Shown here: positions 29,767 through 38,901 of the stretch, piece by piece | Position numbering within the stretch: position 1 is the stretch's first letter | Layout of the letters: each line of letters opens with the position of its first letter | Source of the DNA: Blastocladiella emersonii ATCC 22665 | Lineage: Eukaryota > Blastocladiomycota > Blastocladiomycetes > Blastocladiales > Blastocladiaceae | DNA length: 64,000 nucleotides | Direction of reading: 5' to 3' | NCBI GenBank assembly: GCA_025594325.1 | Contig: JANHCV010000011.1 | Span: 1,116,001-1,180,000, forward strand | The notes under the pieces: model-generated | What the model was told of the DNA's origin: nothing | Database searches by the model: none | The model's input: the letters and a program-made list of their open reading frames with translations, nothing else | Translations under genes and position numbers: made by a program

Positions 29767-32583
29767 ATGCGCGCGTCGACGTCGAGCTACGGCTCGGCGC
29801 CGCTCCCGCCCACCGCCGTGACCCACCACACTGCGCCGTGGCTGCAACGCGTCAAGCGCGATCCGTCGCCGCCGCGCTTTGCGCTGGCCGACTTCCGCCT
29901 CGGCGAGCAGCTCGGCGCGGGCACGTCGGGCGCCGTGTCGGCCGCGTTCCCGATCGACGAGCGCAAGTACGCGCGCCTGCGCGGCGTGCCGCTCGCCATC
30001 AAGTCGGTCGCCAAGGCCGACCCCAAGTTCGCCAAGCGGTGCGCGATGCTCGAGCGCGAGCGCGTCCTGCACCCGCTGCTCGTGCACCCGAGCATCGTGC
30101 GCATGTACGGCTTCGACGACGACGGCGAAAACGTCTACTTTCTGCTCGAGCGGTGCGGCGGCGGCTCGCTGCAGCGGTACCTCGAGCGCCGCGGCCGCCT
30201 GACCGAGCCCGAGGTCCGCCACGTCCTCCGCGACCTCGTTCCCGCCATCTGCTACCTCGCCGAACACGGGTTCATGCACCGCGACCTCAAGCCCGCCAAC
30301 ATCCTGCTCACCGACGACGGGCACGTCAAGATCGCCGATTTCGGGCTCATTGCCCGCGTCAACGGCGAGGACCTGACCGACGCGCCCGACTCGCGCGCCG
30401 TGGCCCGAGTTACCCCCGCGGGCAAGCTGGGCACGCCGGAAAACCACCGGACCCTGTGCGGCACCGCGAGCTACCTGGCCCCCGAGGTCGCCGCCCGCAA
30501 CAAGGCCTACTCCAAGGAGGTGGACGTGTGGTCGCTCGGCGTCATCACCTACGAGATGCTCGTCGGGACCACCCCGTTCAAGCCCGACCCCAACACCCCG
30601 CACGACGACCTCGTCCGCGCCACGCTGTACCGCGTGACCGAGTGCCCCTACACCATCCCCGACGACGCCGGCCTGTCCAACCTGGCCCGCGACCTCCTCG
30701 CGTGCCTGATCCAGCGCGACCCGAGCAAGCGCCTCAAAGCCAACGAGATCCTCAAGCACCACTTCTTCAACCTGCCCGCCGAACCGCTCCCGCCGCTCGC
30801 GTTGCTCGGGCCACCGCCGCCCGCCGCCGCCATCACCCCGCTGCACCAGACCGTCTCCGCCGTCACCTACTCGCACGTCTCGCGCACCCACCAGTCTACG
30901 GTCTCGACCCAGTCCACCATGTCGCCCTACGGCTACCAGCCCACGCCGCCCGACTACCACCACCACCAGCAGTACGCCGGGTTCGCGCAGCCGTCCTCGG
31001 CGTCGTCGTCCCGCTCGCGCAGTCGCTCGTCGCATCCCCCTGCTACTTCTGCACCGCCACCACCGTCATCACATCGCCCACCACCACCGGCAGCAGCAGC
31101 GCCGCAACCCGCGTCAGCGCATCGGTCCTCGTCCCGCTCCTACGACCCACCACCACCACCCGCACCGCAACCTGCGTCTGCACCTCGCTCTTCCTCTCGC
31201 TCTTACGACCCACCACCACCACAACAGCAGCAGCAAAAGGAGCAGCTGATCCCGTTCGCGCGGTTCGACGCGACGCGCGTGACCCCGAACCGCGCCTTCA
31301 CGACCAACCACGGCACGCTGCTCGTGCACTCGGTGCAGGGGAAACCGCGCGTGCTCTTTGCCCTGGCCGACGGCACGTACCTGCTCGCGAGAACCGACGG
31401 GTCCATGGTCGCCGAGTGCCGCGCCACCACCGCGCCGCCCGTCCCGCCGCTCGGGCCCAGGAGCACCCCGAACCTCGTCATCGTCAGCCCACAGTACCGG
31501 GACACGGTCGGGCTCCCCGCGCGCCTGCAGCCCAAGCACCAGAAGCTCCTCGCCATGGTCCAGTACGCGGTCGCCCGCTCGCCGTGCGTCATCCTCGACG
31601 GGCCCCGCGGCACCGCACAGCTCATGTGCAACATGCCCGACCCGGACCTCCAATTCCGCTTCCACCCGGCCGCGCCCGGCGCGACCGCGCGACGCATGCT
31701 GTACGGCGGCAGCGGCAAGCGGCACGTCATCGTGTACGACGGGAGTGCGACGACCAAGTTCGCCGTCGACCACCCGCCGCCCGACCTCGCCGACGACGTA
31801 CGCCACGTCATGCACTGCCGCGCCGAGTGCCTCAACGCGTTTAACCGCGAGGCCAAGGACGGGCGCACGCCGGACCCCGCGAACCCACTGCGTATCACTA
31901 CGGGCGCCGCTGTCAATGGCGCGGTGCGCCGGTCCCGCCCGCCGTCCGTCGCGTCCACGACGGCGCAACAGCCACGGTCGCGCCGCGTCTCGGCAGCCAG
32001 CTCGAGCCCCGGGACGACCGCGACCGCGACCGCGACCGCGTTCCGCGGCAGCAGCAGCGGCGTGGTCCGGTCCGACAGCGGGTTCGGCGACTCGATGCCC
32101 ACGGCCGCGCCACCAGCACCACGCTCCGGCGAGTACACGAGGTACTACGCGTCGCCGCCGTCCGTCGCGGGCAGCAGCACCACCACCACCACCACCGCTG
32201 CGCGCGGGCACCGGCGTACGACAAGCCAGCGGTCGGCCGCGTCCTCATCATCGCCCGCCGCTGCGCCACCGGCGCCACCGCTCGACCCGAACGCAGCCTT
32301 CAAGTTCTTCATCCCGGGCACCGGGTGGTGCACGCGGTCCGCCGCGTACCTGTACACGGTGCTGTTCCTGGACGGGTCGTGCGTGACGGTGCACGGCGCG
32401 GAGAAGGAGCTCGAGTTCGCGCCCGCGCCCGCGCCGTTGGCGGGGTCGGGAGCGGGGCCAGCACAGGTGCAGCCGCGCCGGTTCAAGTACGCGCGGCTCA
32501 CGGACCTCCCGCCCGACGTCCGCCGCGGCGTCGACGCGTATGTGCGGTGTCTGCAGACGCTCAAAGAGCAGGGGCTGATCTGA
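29767..32583 (+). CDS. Polo-like kinase 4 (SAK)-type serine/threonine kinase
   Basis: One exon, 938 residues. The N-terminal kinase domain (about 43-334) has the glycine loop LGAGTSGAV, catalytic Lys79 (LAIKS), HRDLKPAN (171-178), DFG (191-193) and CGTASYLAPEV. A Pro/Ser/His/Gln-rich linker (about 335-490) follows. The C-terminal part looks like PLK4 rather than PLK1. It has a cryptic polo-box region (RFDATRVTPNRAFTTNHG..., then ILDGPRGTAQLM and HVIVYDG) and a final polo box (PGTGWCTRS...VLFLDGSCVTVHG, then a helix ending LKEQGLI). PLK4 controls centriole or basal-body duplication, consistent with a flagellated fungus. The activation segment carries an unusual insertion of about 25 residues between DFGLIARVN and HRTLCGT. 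PLK1/Cdc5 is the alternative, but the polo-box spacing disfavours it. Confidence 0.8.
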   Translation: MRASTSSYGSAPLPPTAVTHHTAPWLQRVKRDPSPPRFALADFRLGEQLGAGTSGAVSAAFPIDERKYARLRGVPLAIKSVAKADPKFAKRCAMLERERVLHPLLVHPSIVRMYGFDDDGENVYFLLERCGGGSLQRYLERRGRLTEPEVRHVLRDLVPAICYLAEHGFMHRDLKPANILLTDDGHVKIADFGLIARVNGEDLTDAPDSRAVARVTPAGKLGTPENHRTLCGTASYLAPEVAARNKAYSKEVDVWSLGVITYEMLVGTTPFKPDPNTPHDDLVRATLYRVTECPYTIPDDAGLSNLARDLLACLIQRDPSKRLKANEILKHHFFNLPAEPLPPLALLGPPPPAAAITPLHQTVSAVTYSHVSRTHQSTVSTQSTMSPYGYQPTPPDYHHHQQYAGFAQPSSASSSRSRSRSSHPPATSAPPPPSSHRPPPPAAAAPQPASAHRSSSRSYDPPPPPAPQPASAPRSSSRSYDPPPPQQQQQKEQLIPFARFDATRVTPNRAFTTNHGTLLVHSVQGKPRVLFALADGTYLLARTDGSMVAECRATTAPPVPPLGPRSTPNLVIVSPQYRDTVGLPARLQPKHQKLLAMVQYAVARSPCVILDGPRGTAQLMCNMPDPDLQFRFHPAAPGATARRMLYGGSGKRHVIVYDGSATTKFAVDHPPPDLADDVRHVMHCRAECLNAFNREAKDGRTPDPANPLRITTGAAVNGAVRRSRPPSVASTTAQQPRSRRVSAASSSPGTTATATATAFRGSSSGVVRSDSGFGDSMPTAAPPAPRSGEYTRYYASPPSVAGSSTTTTTTAARGHRRTTSQRSAASSSSPAAAPPAPPLDPNAAFKFFIPGTGWCTRSAAYLYTVLFLDGSCVTVHGAEKELEFAPAPAPLAGSGAGPAQVQPRRFKYARLTDLPPDVRRGVDAYVRCLQTLKEQGLI

Positions 32584-32679
32584 GCCGTGACGGGACGGAA
32601 CGAGGTATACCCGAAGGATGGCAAGCAGGCGATTATTTATTCTCTCCCCCCCACTCAATCAATACACGGCGAGGACCTC

Positions 32680-35092
32680 TTACACAAGACCATCATCAAA
32701 CTCGGACCCGACCACCGCGACCGGCTCGCCGCGCACATTGACGCGCGCGCGCTCGCGGTTCACGCCCGACACGGCCGCCGTGAGCCGCTGGCACCCAAAC
32801 ACGGCGACGCGCGTGAGCGGGAGCGCCGCCACGAGGTGCTCGAGCACCGGGTCGTCGACGGCGCGCACCCACGATACGTCGAGGTCCACCAGCGCGCTCG
32901 CGCCCGCGTCCAGCAGCGCGAGTAGCGCCGCGGGCGTCAGCCGGTCGAACCAGTTGAGACCCAGGCGCACCAGTGTACGGCCTGTCGTCGCCAGAAGTGG
33001 CACGATCGCGCCGTCGTCGTTGAGGCCCCGCAGGCGTTCCAGGATCATCGTCTCGAGGTGCAGCGGCGGGACGGCGGTCGCGCCGAGCAGGTCCGAGAAG
33101 TCGAGGCCGGGTTCCAGCGCGTCGAGCTCGAGCCACGGGTCGGCCTCCTCCTCCTCGGCGATTTCAGCCGCGGGATCGGCGTCGTCGCCGTCAACGGCCA
33201 TGGGCTCGGCCGCCGCGACCGTTGTCGCGGGAGCGGGAGCGGCGGGAGCAGCAGGCGCCGCGGGCGCGGTCCCGAGCATCCCGTCGAGAAGAGCCGGCGG
33301 CGGCCCCGCTGCATCCCCGCCACCGTCCTCCTCCTCCTCCTGCCCCTCCTCGACGCGGAGCGGCGGCCAGTACCCGCCAAGCCACGCGGCGACGCCCTGC
33401 TTGGTGAACCCGTCCATGGACGCGAGCGTGAGGTGGGTGAGGGTGGCGTGGGCGCGGCGCAGCGCGAACAGCGCCTTGTCGTTGAGCAGCGGGGCGTGCG
33501 ACACGGCGAGCGCGCGCAGGTGCGGCATGGCGCGCAGGTACGCGTCGAGCTGCAGATTCGTCAGGTGCGTCGCCGACGAGTGCATCAGGCTCAGGCCGAC
33601 CAGGTTCGGGAAGTGCGCGAGGAGGGAGAGCGACGCCGGGGTCATGGCGTCGCCGTGGATCAGCGCGAGGTCTTCGAGCGGGAAGCCGTGGGCTAGACGT
33701 AGGGTGGTTTGGGTGAGTGTCGGGGACGAGAGGGCGGGGCGGGTTTTGAGATGAAGGAAGCGTACCGCGCTGCGCGTCGACGAGCGCGTTGAGCCCCTCG
33801 GTGTGCAGCTTGACGGCGTACTCGAGGTGCAGCTTGCGCAGGCGGCCGCCGAGCCGGGCAAAGAAGGCGGCCCACGCCGTGTCGCGGACGAGGTACGGGC
33901 CCTTGAGCGTGAGCTCGGCGAGGCTGTTCCACCCAGCGTCAGCCCACGCGGCGAGCGTCGAGTCGGCGGTGCGCCCGCAAAACGCGAGGTGCATGCGCAC
34001 GAGGTTCGGGCACAGCACGCCGATCGTGGCGAGGTGGTCGGCGTCGAGCAGCGTCACGTCGAACAGCGTCAGCGACGTGACGTGGTCGCCCGTGAACAGC
34101 GGCAGCAGGCCCGCGTTGAGCATGCGCTTCTTGCACACGACGCGCGCAAACTTGCGCAGCGCGTTCTCGGACAGGTCGCCCAGCGACTCGACGTCGTCGA
34201 TCAGGTCCACGATCTTCTTGACGCACGTGTCGACGAGCGACGGGACCTGCGACGCGGCCAGCGCCACGTCCGCGTCGTCGCGCACCAGCGCAAACTCGGC
34301 CGCCGTCTCGCGCGCCTTGCCGATCCGGCGACGCGGCGCCGCTGCTGCCTTGGTAGCTCCGCCGCGACCGCGGCCACGACCGCGACCCCGCCCGCTGCGC
34401 GTCATCATGGGCTCGGGCGACGACGACCCGTCGGCATCCGCAGCCTGCGACTCCTCCTGCTTCTCCTTGACGCAGTCGCGGCACAGCGACGCGAACGCCG
34501 ACTTGCGCCACGCCGTGATGGCGACGCGGCACTTGATGCACACGAGCGTCGGGTCGGGCCGCGCGGGCGGCGGCGCCACGAAATCGTCGTCCTCGTCGTC
34601 GCTGTCGTCGGCGCGCTTGCGCTTCTTCTTCTGCTTGGCCTTGGACGCCTTGGTGGGCGCGGTCGTAGCGGCGGCGGGGGTCGAGCTCGACGAGGCGGCC
34701 GCGGGGACCGTCACGACCAGATCGTCGTCGTCGTCGTTGTCCTCGGCCGCGTCGTCGTGCTGCCCGGGAACTGTAGGAGCAGCGGCCTGCTCACCCTCTC
34801 CATCAGGCGCGTCGGCGGCCCCTGCCGCCGCAGCAGCCTCCTCCTCGCGCTGCCGGCGCCGGCTCGAGATCGCGCGCGCGCTGATGCCCTGCTCGCGCAG
34901 GAACGACGTCAGAGCGCTACACGGGAAATGTCAGTGATATGGTCGCGACGCGATCGCGACTGGGAAAGGGGGAACGGACCTCGTCGGACCGCGAACTGAT
35001 TCGCCGCGCCCGCGGCCTCGGCCTCGACCGCGCCCGCCGCGTCCGCCGCGGCCGGTGCCGGGGATCGGTGGTGGTGGCGGTGCGTCTGACAT
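32680..35092 (-). CDS. RAD7: RAD7-like nucleotide excision repair protein
   Basis: Three exons (35092-34980, 34916-33766, 33692-32680) give 758 residues. The first intron falls inside the diagnostic fungal RAD7 motif, and splicing rebuilds RGPTSALTSFLREQGI. After a Gly/Arg-rich N-terminus and acidic stretches come a CxxC-x15-CxxC zinc-type motif (Cys164, 167, 183, 186), an RGRGRGRG basic patch and leucine-rich repeats extending to the C-terminus. An acidic, Ala/Pro-rich insertion interrupts the repeats (after WLGGYWPPLRVEE). In yeast RAD7 works with RAD16 and a cullin ligase in global-genome repair of UV damage in nuclear chromatin. Its 3' end lies about 100 bases from the PLK4-like stop (convergent). 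Confidence 0.85.
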
Positions 35093-35661
35093 GGCGGCGG
35101 CGGTAAGTTACATAAGCGATCGCATGCGCTTGTGGGAGAGGGAGAGGGGGGAGGGGAGGGGAGCGCGATGAGAGTCGGTCGGTCGGCAGGGGTCGCGCTC
35201 GATCGACTCACAGCGGATCGCGCGTGTGAGGACTCGGGACCGCGTCTCGACGCCTGCTGCTGCACCTCGTCCCCGTCCCGAGCAAGACGGAGGGGCGCAA
35301 GGCGGTGATCCTGATGCACGAAGCCCCTCGACCGCCTCACGCTTGGCCGTCCGGCGGCGGCACCTCACACGGCCACAGCAGTGCAAGGATCCTTGCGACG
35401 AGCTGCGCTGCGCGTGCGATGTGAATCGCGAGTCTCGGAAACGGCGGCGCGCGGGCCGGCGCGGTGGGCGAGCGACCGGGCGAGCGACCCGACGACCAGC
35501 AGCGCGACGCGTGCTGAGGGGCAAGGTCAGAGACGCGTCGGCCAGCGCGTCGGCAAGGGTGGCGTCAGCCGCCAAGGTCGCGTCAAGTGGTCTCGCCGGC
35601 TCTCCCCCGTCCGCCTGCACCCCTATGAATGCTCATGAAAAAACCTGTGCAACTTTATGCA
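35093..35661. other. Divergent intergenic region between RAD7 and the F-box-like gene
   Basis: About 570 bases. The right end (about 35600-35666) contains a sequence repeated at about 38170-38239 and may be the promoter of the F-box-like gene. No coding sequence is supported. Confidence 0.45.
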
Positions 35662-35666
35662 ATGTC
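35649..35666 (+). repeat. 18-bp start-site element, copy 1
   Basis: GCAACTTTATGCAATGTC covers the first bases of the F-box-like coding region (ATG at 35662) and is repeated exactly at 38222-38239. Flanking similarity (GCTCTCCCCC..., CATGAAxGA/CATGAATG) extends upstream in both copies. Confidence 0.65.
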
Positions 35667-37921
35667 TGTCCTGCCGGACACGGTGCTTCCTTTTGACGTG
35701 CTCGAGCGCGTCGCCATGCTTGCAGCGCCTCGGGCAGCCGTGGTCGCGGCCTCGCGCGGCTTCCGATCCTTCGCTCGGTCGGGACGCTTGGACTTTGCTT
35801 GGCTCCGCTGCGTGACTGCCCGAGAAAGCGCACTGCTCGGCGAGATCCCCGAGCCGCACCAAGGCGTGGCGCCCATCCGCACGCACATGAGCATGTACCT
35901 CGGCCGGCGCTTATTCAAAGCTCGCGCAGTGCGCGCCGCAGCTGCACAAGGCAAGGCTGTGATCGACGGTCCAATCCCCACGTTTACGCGCTACTTTCTC
36001 AAGCGAATCGTGCTTTACGTTGCGGCCGATGTGCGGCGCCGCGCTATCGGGAACGACAAAGACGCGTGGACAACTTACATCGCGTCCGTGACCGAGGCCG
36101 CACGCGCTGACCCGGCTGGCGCCGCGGCTTGGCATCCGGCTGTCGTTCTCCTCCAAGTCTCGACCTTTCTTGCCCTGATGGGGCAAATCGGCCTGCTCCT
36201 GCATATCGTAAGATATCTCAACGCGCACCTACCCGCGTACTGACCATTGAGCTGCCAGTTGCTTGACTACTTTCACCTTGGCTGCGAGTGGCAACACATC
36301 CAAATGTGGCACCTGCACGAATGCTCAAAGCCATGCGACTCGGGCACGTATCCCGCCATGGGCTTCCTCCCTTACCTTGTCGCGCGCGTCATGTTCCAGT
36401 GGGATTTCGACTCGTTCCGACTTCTCGAGGAGCTGCTGTTCAACTTCGAGGGCGAGTTTTTTGTCACGCTTGCGTCCAGCGAAAGTGGCATCGAGCTGCT
36501 ACTCACTTACATTAACGAACCGTACGTGCGAAGCGACACGATCCTCGCTCAGCTTCGCTGGCTCTATGACCACGGCTGGCGACTGCCTTACAGCCATCAC
36601 TCGCACTATGCCGCAATTATTCTTCACCGCAAGGACCCCGAGCTGATTGCCGCGGTCCACGCTGCTTATGGTCGCTCCAGCCGTCCCGCCGCCGTTGTTG
36701 GCGGTGACGGTGACGGTGACGTGCCTGACGGCCTCAATTCTGAGGAGGTGGATACGGCCGAGTTCGAGGAGGAGCTCGCCGAGTCCTTGTCGCGGCAATA
36801 CCTCACCGTGGACCAGATGCGTCGCTTCGCCAATGTTGGGATCGGAATGCAATTCCTTTTGACACAGCAATTTGGGGAAGCGCTGCTTCGGCGCGACCGC
36901 GCCATGTTCAACTTTGCCAAGGAAGTGTTGGACCAGGCCGACTTTCAGTCCAGGCTGCGTGATCAAGGTGCGCCATTTTGTTCTGGTCGTCTGAGATGGG
37001 AACTAACCCGCCGTCTCGTGTTGCCGTTTGCTAGCAAGCGAATTCTTCATGGAACTTGCTGAACCCGAAATTGAACCCGTTCGCTTCGGTCTCACGCTCG
37101 CCCTCGAAAACGGCATCCGCATCAACGAGCTCTTTGACCCGGAAACTGTCACCCTTGACGACCTCTTCCAGCGCTTCCCCGCGGTTACACAGGATCTCGT
37201 CAGCCCGCCGCTCTCGCACGACCCAGCCGCGGTCTTTGTCCAGCTTTTCAACCAGGCCTTCCGCGGCTCGCGTTTCCTCGAGACCACCGCCGCGCTTCAC
37301 CTTGCCGATCTCACTGTGTTCGTGCTCAACAGCCCCGAGCACCACGCCGCGGCGTTACATCAGATCAGCGGCGTCGACGATATGGGCCTGCGCGGCATCA
37401 CGAGCTTCTATCTCGACGTCTTGATTATCAAGCATGCGCAGTCACCGAGCGGGCCATCACTTGAGCATCTTCCCATCTTGCTCTACCTGGACGCGCCTGC
37501 GACTTGGACGCCGTGGCGGTACGCGCTTCACACGGTGCTTGCTATGTACCCGAGCGCGCTCAAGCAGTCGCGATTGGTCGACGCGCGCGTGCCGCTCCAA
37601 ATCCCGCCGCAAACGTTCCTCCTGACGGACGACACGCTGCAGGCGCGACTTGCCACCGAGGCGGCGGATCCAGCTTTCTGCAGCTGGACCATGCCCACGA
37701 TGCAGCTGTTGGTCGAGGAACTGCTCCCTGTCAACGCCAAGTGGGTGTGCCGCGATTTGCTCAATCTGACCGAGTCAAGCCCGCCGTGGAAGCGGGATCT
37801 CGTGCCTGTGGCTTTCCGCGACATGGATTGGAGTGAAGACACGAGCAACCACAGCGACGACACGGGCTCGCTGGCCTCGTCCGCCAAGGCCATTATCGCA
37901 GCGACGACGCCCGGTCCTTGA
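35662..37921 (+). CDS. Unrecognised protein with F-box-like N-terminus
   Basis: Three exons (35662-36207, 36259-36967, 37035-37921) give 713 residues. The start MSVLPDTVLPFDVLERVAML, with PRAAVVAASRGFRSFA, has the pattern of an F-box or a related fungal leader. The rest is a long, mostly helical sequence with regular Leu/Phe/Trp spacing (for example RWLYDHGWRLPYSHHSHYAAI), reminiscent of ankyrin-like helical repeats that follow F-box-like leaders in expanded protein families, but no repeat is clear enough to name. Intron 1 (51 nt) differs from the rest of the window: donor GTAAGA, a TACTGAC branch-like site and CAG. Codon use is visibly less GC-biased (TTT, ATT, CTT frequent) than in neighbouring genes. 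It may belong to a recently expanded or acquired family. Confidence 0.65.
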
Positions 37922-38901
37922 GGCGGCCTCGATGAGCCCTAAAAGTGAAGGCACATGGGCGTCGTGCGGCGAGGTGTCTGATCTCAAATAAAGGACGGGG
38001 AAGAACGATTGACATGCTCGTAAAAATTTCTCACGCATGGCGGGTGGTTAATGTCGAATGCTTGGGCGACTCGCCGCGCTGCACAGCAGGCGCCTGAACG
38101 CCCTCAGGGGTGTCATGGGCGACGCGTCGCTCATGCGTCGTTCATGCGTCGCTTCGCGTTTCAGGTGCCTGCTCTCCCCCCTCGTCCACGTAAGCTCATG
38201 AACGACCATGAATGAACTCACGCAACTTTATGCAATGTCAAACCTGGTCCAGTGGGACGCGTGTCCAACCTTTTATCACAGCCCCCATCACGGCCCCTTG
38301 TCTCGAACGGAAAGTCAAAACCCAGGCGCGCTGTCTCGCGTGGCTGAGTACCGAATGTCTCGCACGTGGCGGCGCCACATCTCCCTCACCATCGCCCGCG
38401 AGTTACCCATGCCTGCCCTCGCTCCCCTTCACCAACGACCATGCTCTGCCTGCCATCGTCCCTGATAAACCCGGAGGAGACACGTGTTGGCGAGAAGCCG
38501 TGAACATGCCGCTCGCGATGGCCGCCTTCCGGACCCGCGAGTTCATCCAAGCACGGGCTAAGCGGGACCTTCGCGCCTCGACGGCCGTGCAGGGGCGGAC
38601 GCCGAATCAGGGTCGCGTTGCGCAAGCACCGCCATGACACACGCTGATTGTGATGGCGGGGAGAGAGATGTTTCAGGTCGGTCGTAACGCCAAGCCGGGG
38701 CGCGTTGCCTTCCGGGGCTGAGAGTGGGTGAAAATAGTGACATCGCGAACGAAGCGGGGGGCTCCTTGTAAGTCGGCAGTCGGCAGCAGCGACCCTCGGC
38801 CGGTCCGGTTACTTGAGCCCGCGACGTCCTGCTCCTCGGCCTCGACTACGAAACACGGACCGACCCTGCCCGCTCCTCGTCCCCGTCCCCGCTGCGCCAC
38901 C
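37922..38901. other. Intergenic with truncated repeat of the F-box-like gene's 5' region
   Basis: About 980 bases. At 38170-38239 a promoter/start-site segment of the left gene reappears (exact GCAACTTTATGCAATGTC at 38222-38239). The ORF that follows (MNELTQLYAMSNL...) soon loses similarity, so it looks like a truncated duplicate. A short local repeat (GCGTCGTTCATGCGTCGCTTC) lies near 38138. The rest should hold the promoter of chitin synthase B. Confidence 0.5.
38222..38239 (+). repeat. 18-bp start-site element, copy 2
   Basis: Exact copy of the element at 35649-35666, but without a conserved coding continuation. Confidence 0.65.
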
